20,670 bases of DNA from positions 1 to 20,670 of the forward strand of contig CAZVJU010000019.1 of the NCBI GenBank assembly GCA_964627195.1. Direction: 5' to 3'. Positions 13,035-19,779 of the stretch are shown here, piece after piece; positions within the stretch are counted from its first letter, which is position 1, and each line of letters opens with the position of its first letter. The translations under genes and the position numbers were made by a program. The notes beneath the pieces are model-generated. The model was not told the origin of the DNA. It searched no databases and saw nothing but the letters and a program-made list of their open reading frames with translations. This DNA is from CAZVJU01 sp964627195. GTDB taxonomy: Bacteria; Patescibacteriota; Microgenomatia; UBA8517.

Positions 13035-13101
13035 ACCTGTGGCTCAATCTGTTTAAAATCACAATTTACTAATGAAAAATCTTGAAAAGGGGTGATTACT
13101 A

Positions 13102-13611
13102 ATGCAAAAGATAATTTCTTTTTTGTGGTTTGATACGAACTGCGAAGAAGCCGTTAATTATTACGTCAAAGTATTCAATGAAGCGCCAGGAAGGAGTTAT
13201 AAGTCCAAAGTAAATTTTATCCAAAGATACGAGAAAGGAATAGAATCTCCAGGAGCTGAGGAAATGGAAGGTAAGGTGCTGACCACAGAATTCGAACTAT
13301 ATGGTCAAAAATTTCAGGCTCTTGATGGTGGCCCTATTTTTAAGTTCAATGAGTCCGTTTCATTCATGGTAGATTGCAGGGATCAAGAAGAAGTTGACTA
13401 TTTCTGGGCGAAGCTGTCAGCTGTTCCTGGGTCCGAACAATGCGGCTGGTGTAAAGATAAATTTGGACTTTCGTGGCAAATTATTCCGAGAAGATTAGGT
13501 GAACTGCTGAGCAGTCCTGATAAAGAAAAATCTCACAAGGTGGCTAATGCAATGCTCAAGATGCATAAAATTATCGTCGCTGACTTAGAGAAAGCATATA
13601 GTGGTAAGTAA
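13102..13611 (+). CDS. PhnB/3-demethylubiquinone methyltransferase-like VOC protein
   Basis: A 169-residue protein of the PhnB-like VOC branch (PF06983 type). Family signature segments seen are ISFLWFDTNCEEAVNYYVKV, VLTTEFELYGQKFQALDGGP and SVSFMVDCRDQEEVDYFWAK, then QCGWCKDKFGLSWQIIPRRL. These proteins are often misnamed methyltransferases; most have no proven reaction. The start ATG 13102 follows AAAAGGGGTGA, a Shine-Dalgarno with good spacing, so this gene is leadered. The DUF1801 gene follows 6 bases after the stop and is likely in the same operon. Confidence 0.92.
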   Translation: MQKIISFLWFDTNCEEAVNYYVKVFNEAPGRSYKSKVNFIQRYEKGIESPGAEEMEGKVLTTEFELYGQKFQALDGGPIFKFNESVSFMVDCRDQEEVDYFWAKLSAVPGSEQCGWCKDKFGLSWQIIPRRLGELLSSPDKEKSHKVANAMLKMHKIIVADLEKAYSGK

Positions 13612-13617
13612 CAAAGT

Positions 13618-13998
13618 ATGGCTAAAACAAATTTTCAATCCATCGATGAGTATATAAATACTTTTCCGATTACTGTTCAAAAGATTTTAGAGAAAGTCAG
13701 GCAAACAATAAAAAAGGCAGCACCAGAGGGAGTGGAGGCAATCAGTTATCAAATGCCGACATTCAAATTGGAAGGCAGGAATTTAATCCACTTCGCAGCT
13801 TGGAAAAAGCATATCGGCTTTTATGCGACTCCTTCAGGAAACGTAGCTTTTAAAAAAGAATTATCGAAATATAAAGGAGCAAAAGGTTCTGTCAGATTTC
13901 CGATTGATAAACCAATGCCTTTGTTTCTAATAGAAAAAATTGTAAAATATCGAATAAAAGAAATTAATACGAAGGATAAAAGTAAGAGAAGCGTTTAA
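13618..13998 (+). CDS. DUF1801 (YdhG-like) protein
   Basis: A 126-residue protein. SIDEYINTFPITVQKILEKV, then ISYQMPTFKLEGRNLIHFAA and WKKHIGFYATP are the conserved core of DUF1801/YdhG proteins. These adopt a SufE/IscX-unlike alpha-beta fold of unknown function and bacterial relatives include iron-related proteins, but no role can be assigned here. The gene is 6 bases downstream of the PhnB-like gene, apparently in one operon. The C-terminal 15 residues are basic (KEINTKDKSKRS). Its end overlaps by 4 bases the convergent decayed gene. Confidence 0.88.
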   Translation: MAKTNFQSIDEYINTFPITVQKILEKVRQTIKKAAPEGVEAISYQMPTFKLEGRNLIHFAAWKKHIGFYATPSGNVAFKKELSKYKGAKGSVRFPIDKPMPLFLIEKIVKYRIKEINTKDKSKRSV

Positions 13999-14591
13999 TT
14001 AAATTTGAATGTCGAGAGAATTTTTTTAACAGTTCTGATGTTTTCTTGATTTGAATTAAATTGAGTATTATACAAAAAGATTGTATAAAGCAAACCTCCT
14101 TTGGCTATTTGGTAAACATAAGTATCTAACTGAATTGATTTTTCAGAAGAAGTAGAATTTTGCTTGAGATTAACTTTGGTTATTGCCTCTATTCCCTTTT
14201 GGTTTCCTATCATTACTTCAGAAACTTCAGAACTATCAAGTAATTTTCCTTGCCTTAGCCAATCAATTCGTTCATTTTTTATTTCTTCTACGGTAGTAAT
14301 TCTATCAGTTTACCGTACAGTTATATCTCCGAAACTTTCTACTTTTGTAATATTTACAGACGGACATGTTTTTGAGAATTCAATATACTCGATTCTATCC
14401 CACCCCTTTATATATTCATCGCCACATTGAGTTATCGACCATGTAGGTGGATATTTGAAACTAAACTTAGCACGATTACTTGTGAATGTTTTCCAGGCGT
14501 ATTTTGAATGGAGTATAACCATGGATGCGATAAATACAAGTAAAAGAAGAAATATAAAAGTGTGCCTAGCTCTATTTTTTTTCAGACTCAT
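13995..14591 (-). pseudogene. Membrane-anchored protein broken by one in-frame TAA
   Basis: Reading the minus strand from ATG 14591 gives an N-terminal membrane anchor (FIFLLLLVFIASMVIL) and an extracytoplasmic part with YPPTWSITQCGDEYI. A TAA occurs at 14310-14312. The same frame then continues without further stops, TDRITTVEEIKNERIDWLRQ through to the end at 13995, coding about 100 more residues. A single C-to-T change (CAA to TAA) explains it. The fold resembles the PsbP-like/DUF small lipoproteins (KFSFKYPPTW), but I do not name a family. TATAAA (complement of 14597-14602) lies 5 bases before the start, so the promoter is still intact. Confidence 0.7.
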
Positions 14592-14649
14592 ACTTATTTA
14601 TAGTACCAAATATGATGATGATAGATACTGGAACAGTAGATGGAATATC

Positions 14650-15267
14650 TTAATACCCCAAGTTTTCATTAACCAGGATAAATGTTATTTTTCTACCGGA
14701 GGTTGGAAGTTCGCCCTTGAAGATGATTATTTTATTAATATTTGTCCCGACTTTATAGTGCTCAAGCATAAATTTATTCTCAAGCGGAAAGACGTGGTTT
14801 GTTAGCCGATTCATCGCAGCATCAAGAGTCGGAACGATCTTTTTGGTACTTACAACAAAAAGAAGGTTCGGTGAAGTATAAACTATATGGGGTAGTTGAC
14901 TTCCGGTGTTACTGGCTACAATAAATTCCCCATTTTCAATTAGTGCATGAACGCTTCCCAAATAAAACTCCGATAGTGCTGACTCGCGCCTGAGTTTTGC
15001 CCTTTTCTCCCTGTCGTTTTCTGCGGTTACCTTAGCATGAAGATCAACCCACTTGTGTTTTCCGGATTCAAGATATTCAGGATAACCTATTTTCTCAAGC
15101 GTCGCTGAGGCGCCGTTCATCACTGACGCGCCTTTCGGGATAAGATCTTTGATTTTATTTAAAGCCTGAGATCCATTTTCAACAACAAACGCCTCATACC
15201 CTTTTGCCTTGAGAGCATTAACAACCTTTGTTACGGTTTCATATGGTGCTAGTGAGTCGTAGTTCAT
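14650..15267 (-). CDS. LUD-domain protein (LutC-like)
   Basis: A 205-residue protein with the LUD fold. GYEAFVVENGSQALNKIKDL, then IPKGASVMNGASATLEKIG, and later SALSEFYLGSVHALIENGEF, then IVASNTGSQLP, are the conserved LUD segments. LutC proteins take part in L-lactate oxidation as part of LutABC, but single-domain LUD proteins, as here with no LutA or LutB nearby, have no proven role. The gene lies downstream of the DRG-like GTPase on the same strand with a 68-base gap. No Shine-Dalgarno is visible. The C-terminal TSGRKITFILVNENLGY is well retained. Confidence 0.87.
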   Translation of the reverse strand: MNYDSLAPYETVTKVVNALKAKGYEAFVVENGSQALNKIKDLIPKGASVMNGASATLEKIGYPEYLESGKHKWVDLHAKVTAENDREKRAKLRRESALSEFYLGSVHALIENGEFIVASNTGSQLPHIVYTSPNLLFVVSTKKIVPTLDAAMNRLTNHVFPLENKFMLEHYKVGTNINKIIIFKGELPTSGRKITFILVNENLGY

Positions 15268-15335
15268 AATATATTAACTAAGTAAAATTGCGCCTATCGT
15301 TACCATTATAGCTCTAAAGTACAAATCAAATAGAA

Positions 15336-16418
15336 TTAAATAAACCTCACCTGCATGCCTTCCAAGACTTTTGTGGATAAGGACACTTCCTGACCCGCGA
15401 ACTTGGCTCCCGTACCCCAAATTCTTGCCCGGGTTTTGCCTTCCGCAAATTCAGATCCTATCTTCTGAGTAACGTCAGACAATGTTTGCTCATTTTTCAT
15501 AATAATGGGATTTCCGAAACCCGGTTCTTCGTCGGGTCGAACAAGATATATCCTAACAAAGTAAAGAGTTTCCCAAATCTTTTCTTTCAATTGCTCAAGC
15601 CCGATTCCCTTTTCTGCACTGATTTTGTTCCAATGATTTAAATCATTAGATTTCTTTTTGGTTTCGGGCATGTCGACTTTATTAATAATGAAAAAAACAG
15701 GAAGATAGACTCGATTGGGTGAGAAGGCATCAATTAAGCGGGCAATAGTCAGTTTTTCGTTTATCGCTACCTCTGCATTTTTAATTCCCAACTCCTGGAT
15801 CACAGCTTTGATGGTTTCTTTGCTTAAGTCTTGTTTTATGTTCGTGTGTAGTACTATTCCCCCGCCAAGTTTTTTATCACAAATTACATTTGGTCGTACA
15901 ATATTAAGGCGTATTCCATTTCTTTCAAGGGCAGCTTTGATTCTATCTAGTGCCTCAGGGCGTTCGATATCGGTCATTAAAACGATTAGATCTGCTCCCC
16001 GAGCGACAGATAAAACCTCGCGGCCTCTTCCTTTACCCTCTTCTGCGCCTTCGATAAGTCCAGGAACGTCGAGAATTTGTATCCTAGCATTTCTGTATTC
16101 CATCATTCCTGGAATGACAGAAACAGTGGTGAAAGCGTACGGTGCAACACGACTTTTGGTATTTGTTAGCTTGTTAATCAGGGTTGACTTGCCGCTTGAC
16201 GGTGGGCCGATAAGAATTACAGTTGCATCTCCTTGTTTTTTTACTGCGTAGCCACCGCCACCTCCTCCGCCTTTTCGGGTCGACGACTCTTGAAGTTTAT
16301 CCTTCAGTCTTGAGAGTCTTGCGCGAAGTTTGCCGATATGGTGCTCGGTGCCTTTGTGGTACGGCGTTTCCCGGATTTCTTTTTCAATTGACTCAATCTG
16401 AGAAGGTATGTCCGACAT
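15336..16418 (-). CDS. DRG-type GTPase with TGS domain
   Basis: A 360-residue GTPase of the Obg-HflX superfamily, DRG subfamily. The N-terminal coiled region is followed by a Gly-rich linker (residues 50-56) and GYAVKKQGDATVILIG. G1 is GPPSSGKS (71-78), G3 DVPG (117-120) and G4 NKVD (246-249). MMEYRNARIQILDVPGLIEG and GRGREVLSVARGADLIVL are DRG hallmarks. The C-terminal 80 residues form a TGS domain. Archaeal and eukaryotic DRGs bind translating ribosomes; this class is rare in ordinary bacteria but occurs in Candidate Phyla lineages. A minus-strand TATAAT lies 8 bases before the ATG, so its leader is 0-2 bases. Confidence 0.9.
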   Translation of the reverse strand: MSDIPSQIESIEKEIRETPYHKGTEHHIGKLRARLSRLKDKLQESSTRKGGGGGGGYAVKKQGDATVILIGPPSSGKSTLINKLTNTKSRVAPYAFTTVSVIPGMMEYRNARIQILDVPGLIEGAEEGKGRGREVLSVARGADLIVLMTDIERPEALDRIKAALERNGIRLNIVRPNVICDKKLGGGIVLHTNIKQDLSKETIKAVIQELGIKNAEVAINEKLTIARLIDAFSPNRVYLPVFFIINKVDMPETKKKSNDLNHWNKISAEKGIGLEQLKEKIWETLYFVRIYLVRPDEEPGFGNPIIMKNEQTLSDVTQKIGSEFAEGKTRARIWGTGAKFAGQEVSLSTKVLEGMQVRFI

Positions 16419-16442
16419 TTAGATATATTATAGCTATTGTAT

Positions 16443-16643
16443 TTAATTCCGGCGCTCCGGGGTAACAGAATACTCTTCTGGAGTAGTTTTAGGAAGATTA
16501 TGTACTTCGTATGAGTATGGACCGGGAAAACCCTGCTCTTCAATCTCTGGAAATGTAATTTCTTCCACAATTACAAAATCAACTTTTTTTGGGGGATGGC
16601 CTTCCTCTTCGGGTGGCGGAGTAGAATAAGAAAAATTTCCCAC
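16443..16643 (-). CDS. Small Pro/Glu-rich protein (66 aa)
   Basis: A 66-residue frame starting GTG 16643 and reading MGNFSYSTPPPEEEGHPPKK, with later EEITFPEIEEQGFPGPYSYE. It is acidic and proline-rich with no membrane segment, and is probably partly disordered. I do not recognise a family. Evidence that it is real: a consensus-like promoter on the minus strand (TTTACT, 17 bases, TATACT) ends exactly six bases before the GTG, the same leaderless geometry as confirmed genes here. It lies 24 bases upstream of the DRG GTPase and could be co-transcribed with it, though that gene has its own TATAAT. Confidence 0.62.
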   Translation of the reverse strand: MGNFSYSTPPPEEEGHPPKKVDFVIVEEITFPEIEEQGFPGPYSYEVHNLPKTTPEEYSVTPERRN

Positions 16644-16649
16644 GATCGT

Positions 16650-16678
16650 AGTATAATTTGTAGCAAGGATAAAGTAAA
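16650..16678 (-). promoter_or_regulatory. Leaderless promoter for the 16643 gene
   Basis: On the minus strand TTTACT (complement of 16673-16678), 17 bases and TATACT (complement of 16650-16655) precede ACGATC and GTG 16643. The gap of six bases supports both the promoter and the GTG start. Confidence 0.7.
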
Positions 16679-16701
16679 ATTATGCAGGATCAGAAAAATT
16701 A

Positions 16702-16773
16702 GCCCGTGTAGCTTAACGGATAAAGTAGCGGTCTTCGGAACCGTTGATGAGGGTTCGACTCCCCCCACGGGCA
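16702..16773 (+). tRNA. tRNA-Arg(TCG)
   Basis: The acceptor stem is GCCCGTG/CACGGGC (16702-16708 with 16766-16772). The anticodon stem GCGGT/ACCGT closes loop CTTCGGA with anticodon TCG (reading CGA). The T arm GAGGG-TTCGACT-CCCCC has one A-C mismatch. The discriminator is A and no CCA is encoded. The gene is complete. Confidence 0.92.
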
Positions 16774-16987
16774 CATCGCTAATTTTCGAATATACAGTAG
16801 GTTGCAAGAGAACAAGCAATTTGCAATACAAATTGTCGACTCTCGCCGGATGCACTAAGCATATTTTGTCGGAACCGAGGATGAGGGTGAGTAACCAATT
16901 CCGTAAGAAATGGAATTGTCAATTCCCCCTGGACGCACTCAAGTTTCCTCTTGACATATCTCTCACGCCGTATGTATAAAAGATAAA
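16774..16987 (+). other. Non-coding spacer between tRNA-Arg and pyrG
   Basis: No gene is visible. It holds two inverted repeats: CAATTTG-CAATA-CAAATTG (16817-16835) and CAATTCC-9-GGAATTG (16896-16918). It also holds a 20-base stretch (16869-16888, TCGGAACCGAGGATGAGGGT) matching 18 of 20 bases of tRNA-Arg 16735-16754. The pyrG promoter occupies the end. Confidence 0.6.
16951..16980 (+). promoter_or_regulatory. Leaderless pyrG promoter
   Basis: TTGACA (16951-16956), an 18-base spacer and TATAAA (16975-16980) are followed by seven bases (AGATAAA) and GTG 16988. The mRNA is therefore expected to begin at, or one base before, the start codon. No Shine-Dalgarno is present. Confidence 0.8.
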
Positions 16988-18676
16988 GTGAAGTTCATTA
17001 TTGTCTCCGGTGGGGTTGTTTCCGGTCTTGGCAAAGGCACTATTTCCGCCTCTTTAGGTCTTCTTCTCAAGTCCAGAGGTTTCAAAGTAACAAACGTCAA
17101 AATTGATATGTATATCAATATTGATGCAGGTACTATTCGTCCACAAGAACACGGCGAAGTGTTTGTTACCCACGACGGAATGGAAACAGACGAAGATATC
17201 GGCCACTACGAGCGTTTCTTACACAACTCCCTTACTCGGGAAAACTACATTACAACAGGTCAAATTTATCAGGAAGTTATTCGGAAAGAACGTGCTTTTG
17301 AATACGAAGGAGAAGATGTCGAAGCAATTCCCCATCTTACAGATGAAATAGAGAGGCGAATTCGTTTGGCCGGAGATTCCCGCAGAGCGGATATAGTCAT
17401 AGTCGAGTTAGGCGGAACAGTTGGTGAGTATCAAAACGGTATTTTCTTCGAGGCAACCCGTATCATGAAGCTTAAATATCCCGAGGATGTTGTCCAGCTT
17501 CATGTAACCTATCTTCCCTACCTTGCCAGTATTGGGGAGCTGAAAAGTAAACCCGCACAAACATCCGTTCATATATTAAACGGAATGGGAATTCATCCTG
17601 ACATTATGGTGGCCAGATCAGAAAATCCGATTGACCAGAAGAGATTGGATAGGCTGGCACTTTTTTGTAATATCCGCCCCGACCATATTTTTTCAGCGCC
17701 TAATATGCAAAGCGTTTATCAGGTACCGGGTTTGCTCGAGGGCAAGTTGGATAATGTCTGTCTTGCCCTTCTTCATCTAAAAATAAAACCCCACAAACTG
17801 ATCAGTAGATGGAGGAAGTTAGTAGCTACCATAGAAAAAGTAAAAAAGCACAAGGTAAAAATTGCCATAGTCGGAAAATATTTTTCAACAGGTGATTACA
17901 AGATGGCTGATTCTTATGTGTCAGTCGTGGAGAGTTTAAAACACGCGTCATGGAAGTTGGGAGTCGGTATTGAGATGAATTGGCTAAATAGTGACGATGT
18001 AGAAAAGGATACAGGAGTTCTTGCCGGTTTTCAGGCAATTGTAGTACCTCAAGGTTGGGGTTCACGGGGAACGGAAGGGAAAATCAGAGCAGTAAAGTAT
18101 GCACGTGAGAATAAAATCCCCTATTTGGGTTTATGTTTCGGTATGCAAATGGCAACTATCGAATTCGGAAGAAATGTTGTCGGATTAAGGAATGCCAATA
18201 CTGAAGAGGTTGATCCCAAAACCCCCTATCCCGTAATTCATATTATGCCAAATCAAAAAGAATATTTAGCCAAAAAACAGTATGGGGGTACCATCCGACT
18301 TGGCGCCTGGCCGTGTATTGTTAAAAAGGGAACGAAACTGGAGGCTGCATACCAAAAATACGGCAAAGATAAATTAAGTCCGTGGTTTGAGCCCAATCCA
18401 TTGGCCAAATCCAAAATCCAAAATCCAAAATCCCAATTACTAGTCTACGAGCGTCATAGGCATAGGTATGAGTTTAATAATGCGTATCTGAAACGCTTTG
18501 AGGCTAAAGGCTTTGTTATTTCCGGAACGTCTCCTGACGGGGAACTTGTCGAAGCAATTGAGCTTGCCGATCACTCGTTTTTTGTGGGAACGCAGTTTCA
18601 CCCGGAATATATTAGCCGCCCTCTTACTCCCCATCCAATCTTCTGTGCTTTTATTGAAGCCACGCTAAAAAAGTAA
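16988..18676 (+). CDS. pyrG: CTP synthase
   Basis: A 562-residue CTP synthase making CTP from UTP, ATP and glutamine. The synthetase domain starts IIVSGGVVSGLGKGT (residues 4-18, P-loop-like). IDMYINIDAGTIRPQEHGEV binds substrate and Mg. IVIVELGGTVGE is intact. The glutamine-amidotransferase domain has the nucleophile Cys383 in GLCFGMQ and the pair His538/Glu540 in QFHPEY. The oxyanion-loop GGFG of most family members reads PQGWG (354-358) here. About 20 extra residues (around 462-485) include a repeat-encoded KSKIQNPKSQ. GTG 16988 is leaderless. It converges with the methyltransferase, 9 bases away. Confidence 0.97.
   Translation: MKFIIVSGGVVSGLGKGTISASLGLLLKSRGFKVTNVKIDMYINIDAGTIRPQEHGEVFVTHDGMETDEDIGHYERFLHNSLTRENYITTGQIYQEVIRKERAFEYEGEDVEAIPHLTDEIERRIRLAGDSRRADIVIVELGGTVGEYQNGIFFEATRIMKLKYPEDVVQLHVTYLPYLASIGELKSKPAQTSVHILNGMGIHPDIMVARSENPIDQKRLDRLALFCNIRPDHIFSAPNMQSVYQVPGLLEGKLDNVCLALLHLKIKPHKLISRWRKLVATIEKVKKHKVKIAIVGKYFSTGDYKMADSYVSVVESLKHASWKLGVGIEMNWLNSDDVEKDTGVLAGFQAIVVPQGWGSRGTEGKIRAVKYARENKIPYLGLCFGMQMATIEFGRNVVGLRNANTEEVDPKTPYPVIHIMPNQKEYLAKKQYGGTIRLGAWPCIVKKGTKLEAAYQKYGKDKLSPWFEPNPLAKSKIQNPKSQLLVYERHRHRYEFNNAYLKRFEAKGFVISGTSPDGELVEAIELADHSFFVGTQFHPEYISRPLTPHPIFCAFIEATLKK
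18407..18434 (+). repeat. AAATCCA heptanucleotide tandem repeat in pyrG
   Basis: Four consecutive heptamers: AAATCCA at 18407, 18414 and 18421, and AAATCCC at 18428. As seven is not a multiple of three, four units add 28 bases; the frame is kept by flanking bases. It encodes AKSKIQNPKSQ within an insertion relative to most PyrG proteins. The same heptamer is known from other bacterial genomes as a short tandem repeat family. Confidence 0.85.
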
Positions 18677-18685
18677 TGGGGTTGG

Positions 18686-19348
18686 CTAAGCTTTTTGAGC
18701 AACGATATCAAATGTTACCGCCTGTTCACCAGCATGAGGTACATGGGTACTTTGACTCGCTCCGGGTTGCAGTACTTTTACTGATAGCCCTTTTTGCTCT
18801 AATAAATCTGTCACACTTTCAGTAGGGTGAGCGTATGTTTGTATGTTATATTCACCCGATCTATTTAGAATCCCTCCTTGGGCAGTATAGCTTAGAGCAA
18901 CACCTCCCAGTGGGAGTAATGACTCGCTGACTTTCGAGAGGAGTAAGCCCATTTCGTCAGGAGATAAATATTGTATAAGTCTTGCCATAACTACTGCTTG
19001 ATAAATTTCTCTTTGGTAATCGAATTCCAAAACAGACCCTTGTTTAAACGCTATTTTTTCTTGGACTTCTGAGGGAAGATTATCCGGGAATATGGGTTGT
19101 TCAAGGTCTATGGCATCTATACTACAGCCATAAAGGTATGCTAAAAAAAGTGCATTACGTGGGTTCTTGCCGCATCCTAAGTCAAGAACTCTGCTTCCAG
19201 ATTTAATTACACCTAAATTTAAAGCCATTAAAACAACTCCGCTTGGTTCAACCGTTTCTATACTAAAACCAGAGTCGTACGCCCAAGGGCATCCGATTAT
19301 TTTTTCATTCGAGAAAAAAGGATTTTCTTCGTTTTCGGGATTAGCCAT
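18686..19348 (-). CDS. SAM-dependent methyltransferase
   Basis: A 220-residue class I methyltransferase. Motif I, SRVLDLGCGKNPRNALF (about residues 52-68), binds S-adenosylmethionine. IDAIDLEQP supplies the acidic residue of motif II. IAFKQGSVLEFDYQREIYQA and VVMARLIQYLSP give motifs III and IV. SESLLPLGGVALSY matches motif V. It resembles TehB/UbiE-like small-molecule methyltransferases; the substrate is unknown. A minus-strand TATAAT (complement of 19359-19364) lies 10 bases before ATG 19348, so a leader of about 3 bases is expected. It is convergent with pyrG. Confidence 0.87.
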   Translation of the reverse strand: MANPENEENPFFSNEKIIGCPWAYDSGFSIETVEPSGVVLMALNLGVIKSGSRVLDLGCGKNPRNALFLAYLYGCSIDAIDLEQPIFPDNLPSEVQEKIAFKQGSVLEFDYQREIYQAVVMARLIQYLSPDEMGLLLSKVSESLLPLGGVALSYTAQGGILNRSGEYNIQTYAHPTESVTDLLEQKGLSVKVLQPGASQSTHVPHAGEQAVTFDIVAQKA

Positions 19349-19591
19349 TTTTTGGAAAATTATAGTAACCTGTATTTTGTAAATTGGAAACTTCAGTCTT
19401 TGTCCGTATTTGGTAGAAGATGTTGCACTTGCCTCAGATAGATCATACAGCTATTCTATCATCTTAAATGCTAAAAAATAGATCACCTCATTGTCTAAGT
19501 GAACTTAAAATAGTAAAATAGGCATGTCTTATGTTTAGCAATTTCTTTGTCAAAGTCAAACTTTCTTTTCTAAAGAAAGTTTGAAATGTGA
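19349..19591 (+). other. Non-coding stretch before tRNA-Leu
   Basis: No coding sequence is supported. The left end holds the methyltransferase promoter on the minus strand. A perfect 12-base inverted repeat, CAAACTTTCTTT-TCT-AAAGAAAGTTTG (19557-19583), lies 8 bases before tRNA-Leu; it may be a transcript-end or processing hairpin. A tRNA promoter near CTTAAAATAGTAAAAT (19505-19520) is possible. Confidence 0.55.
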
Positions 19592-19677
19592 GCCGAGGTG
19601 GCGGAACCGGTAGACGCGAGGGCCTTAAGAGCCTTTGTCAGCCAACTGACGTGGGGGTTCGAGTCCCCCCTTCGGCA
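19592..19677 (+). tRNA. tRNA-Leu(TAA)
   Basis: A class II tRNA. The acceptor GCCGAGG pairs with CTTCGGC (19592-19598 and 19670-19676). The anticodon loop CTTAAGA carries TAA, reading TTA. A long variable arm (TTGTCAGCCAACTGACG) is present. T arm is GGGGG-TTCGAGT-CCCCC. The discriminator is A and no CCA is encoded. Confidence 0.94.
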
Positions 19678-19703
19678 CTCGTCAGAATTAGGCAATTGCT
19701 TTC

Positions 19704-19725
19704 GTAAATTGCTAAAGCAATTTAC
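19704..19725. repeat. Perfect AT-rich hairpin GTAAATTGC/GCAATTTAC
   Basis: Two 9-base arms around TAAA form a perfect inverted repeat 26 bases after tRNA-Leu. A second hairpin of similar sequence follows at 19753. It could end tRNA-Leu transcription, but no T-run follows. Confidence 0.6.
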
Positions 19726-19752
19726 TTTCAGCTTTCTGTCTATTCTTCCTCT

Positions 19753-19775
19753 CAAAATTTGCAAAGCAAATTTTG
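19753..19775. repeat. Perfect AT-rich hairpin CAAAATTTGC/GCAAATTTTG
   Basis: Two 10-base arms around AAA, just before the tail of the recombinase frame. The arms share the GCAAATT theme with 16817-16835 and 19704-19725, suggesting a small family of short palindromes near tRNA genes. Confidence 0.6.
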
Positions 19776-19779
19776 TGAA

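Noticed and set aside
13072..13095. Seven-codon upstream frame MKNLEKG before the PhnB-like gene
   Set aside because: It overlaps the Shine-Dalgarno of the main gene and has no clear promoter spacing; too short to support.
13102..13611. Ubiquinone biosynthesis methyltransferase
   Set aside because: The name is a historical misannotation of PhnB-like VOC proteins; no SAM-binding motif is present.
14164..14805. Two plus-strand frames opposite the decayed gene and the LUD gene
   Set aside because: Both overlap minus-strand genes with recognisable proteins or membrane anchors and lack promoters or a Shine-Dalgarno.
15715..16251. Long plus-strand frame (178 codons) opposite the DRG GTPase
   Set aside because: It is the complement of a strongly conserved GTPase; its Ser/Pro/Ile-rich translation has no domain and no start signal.
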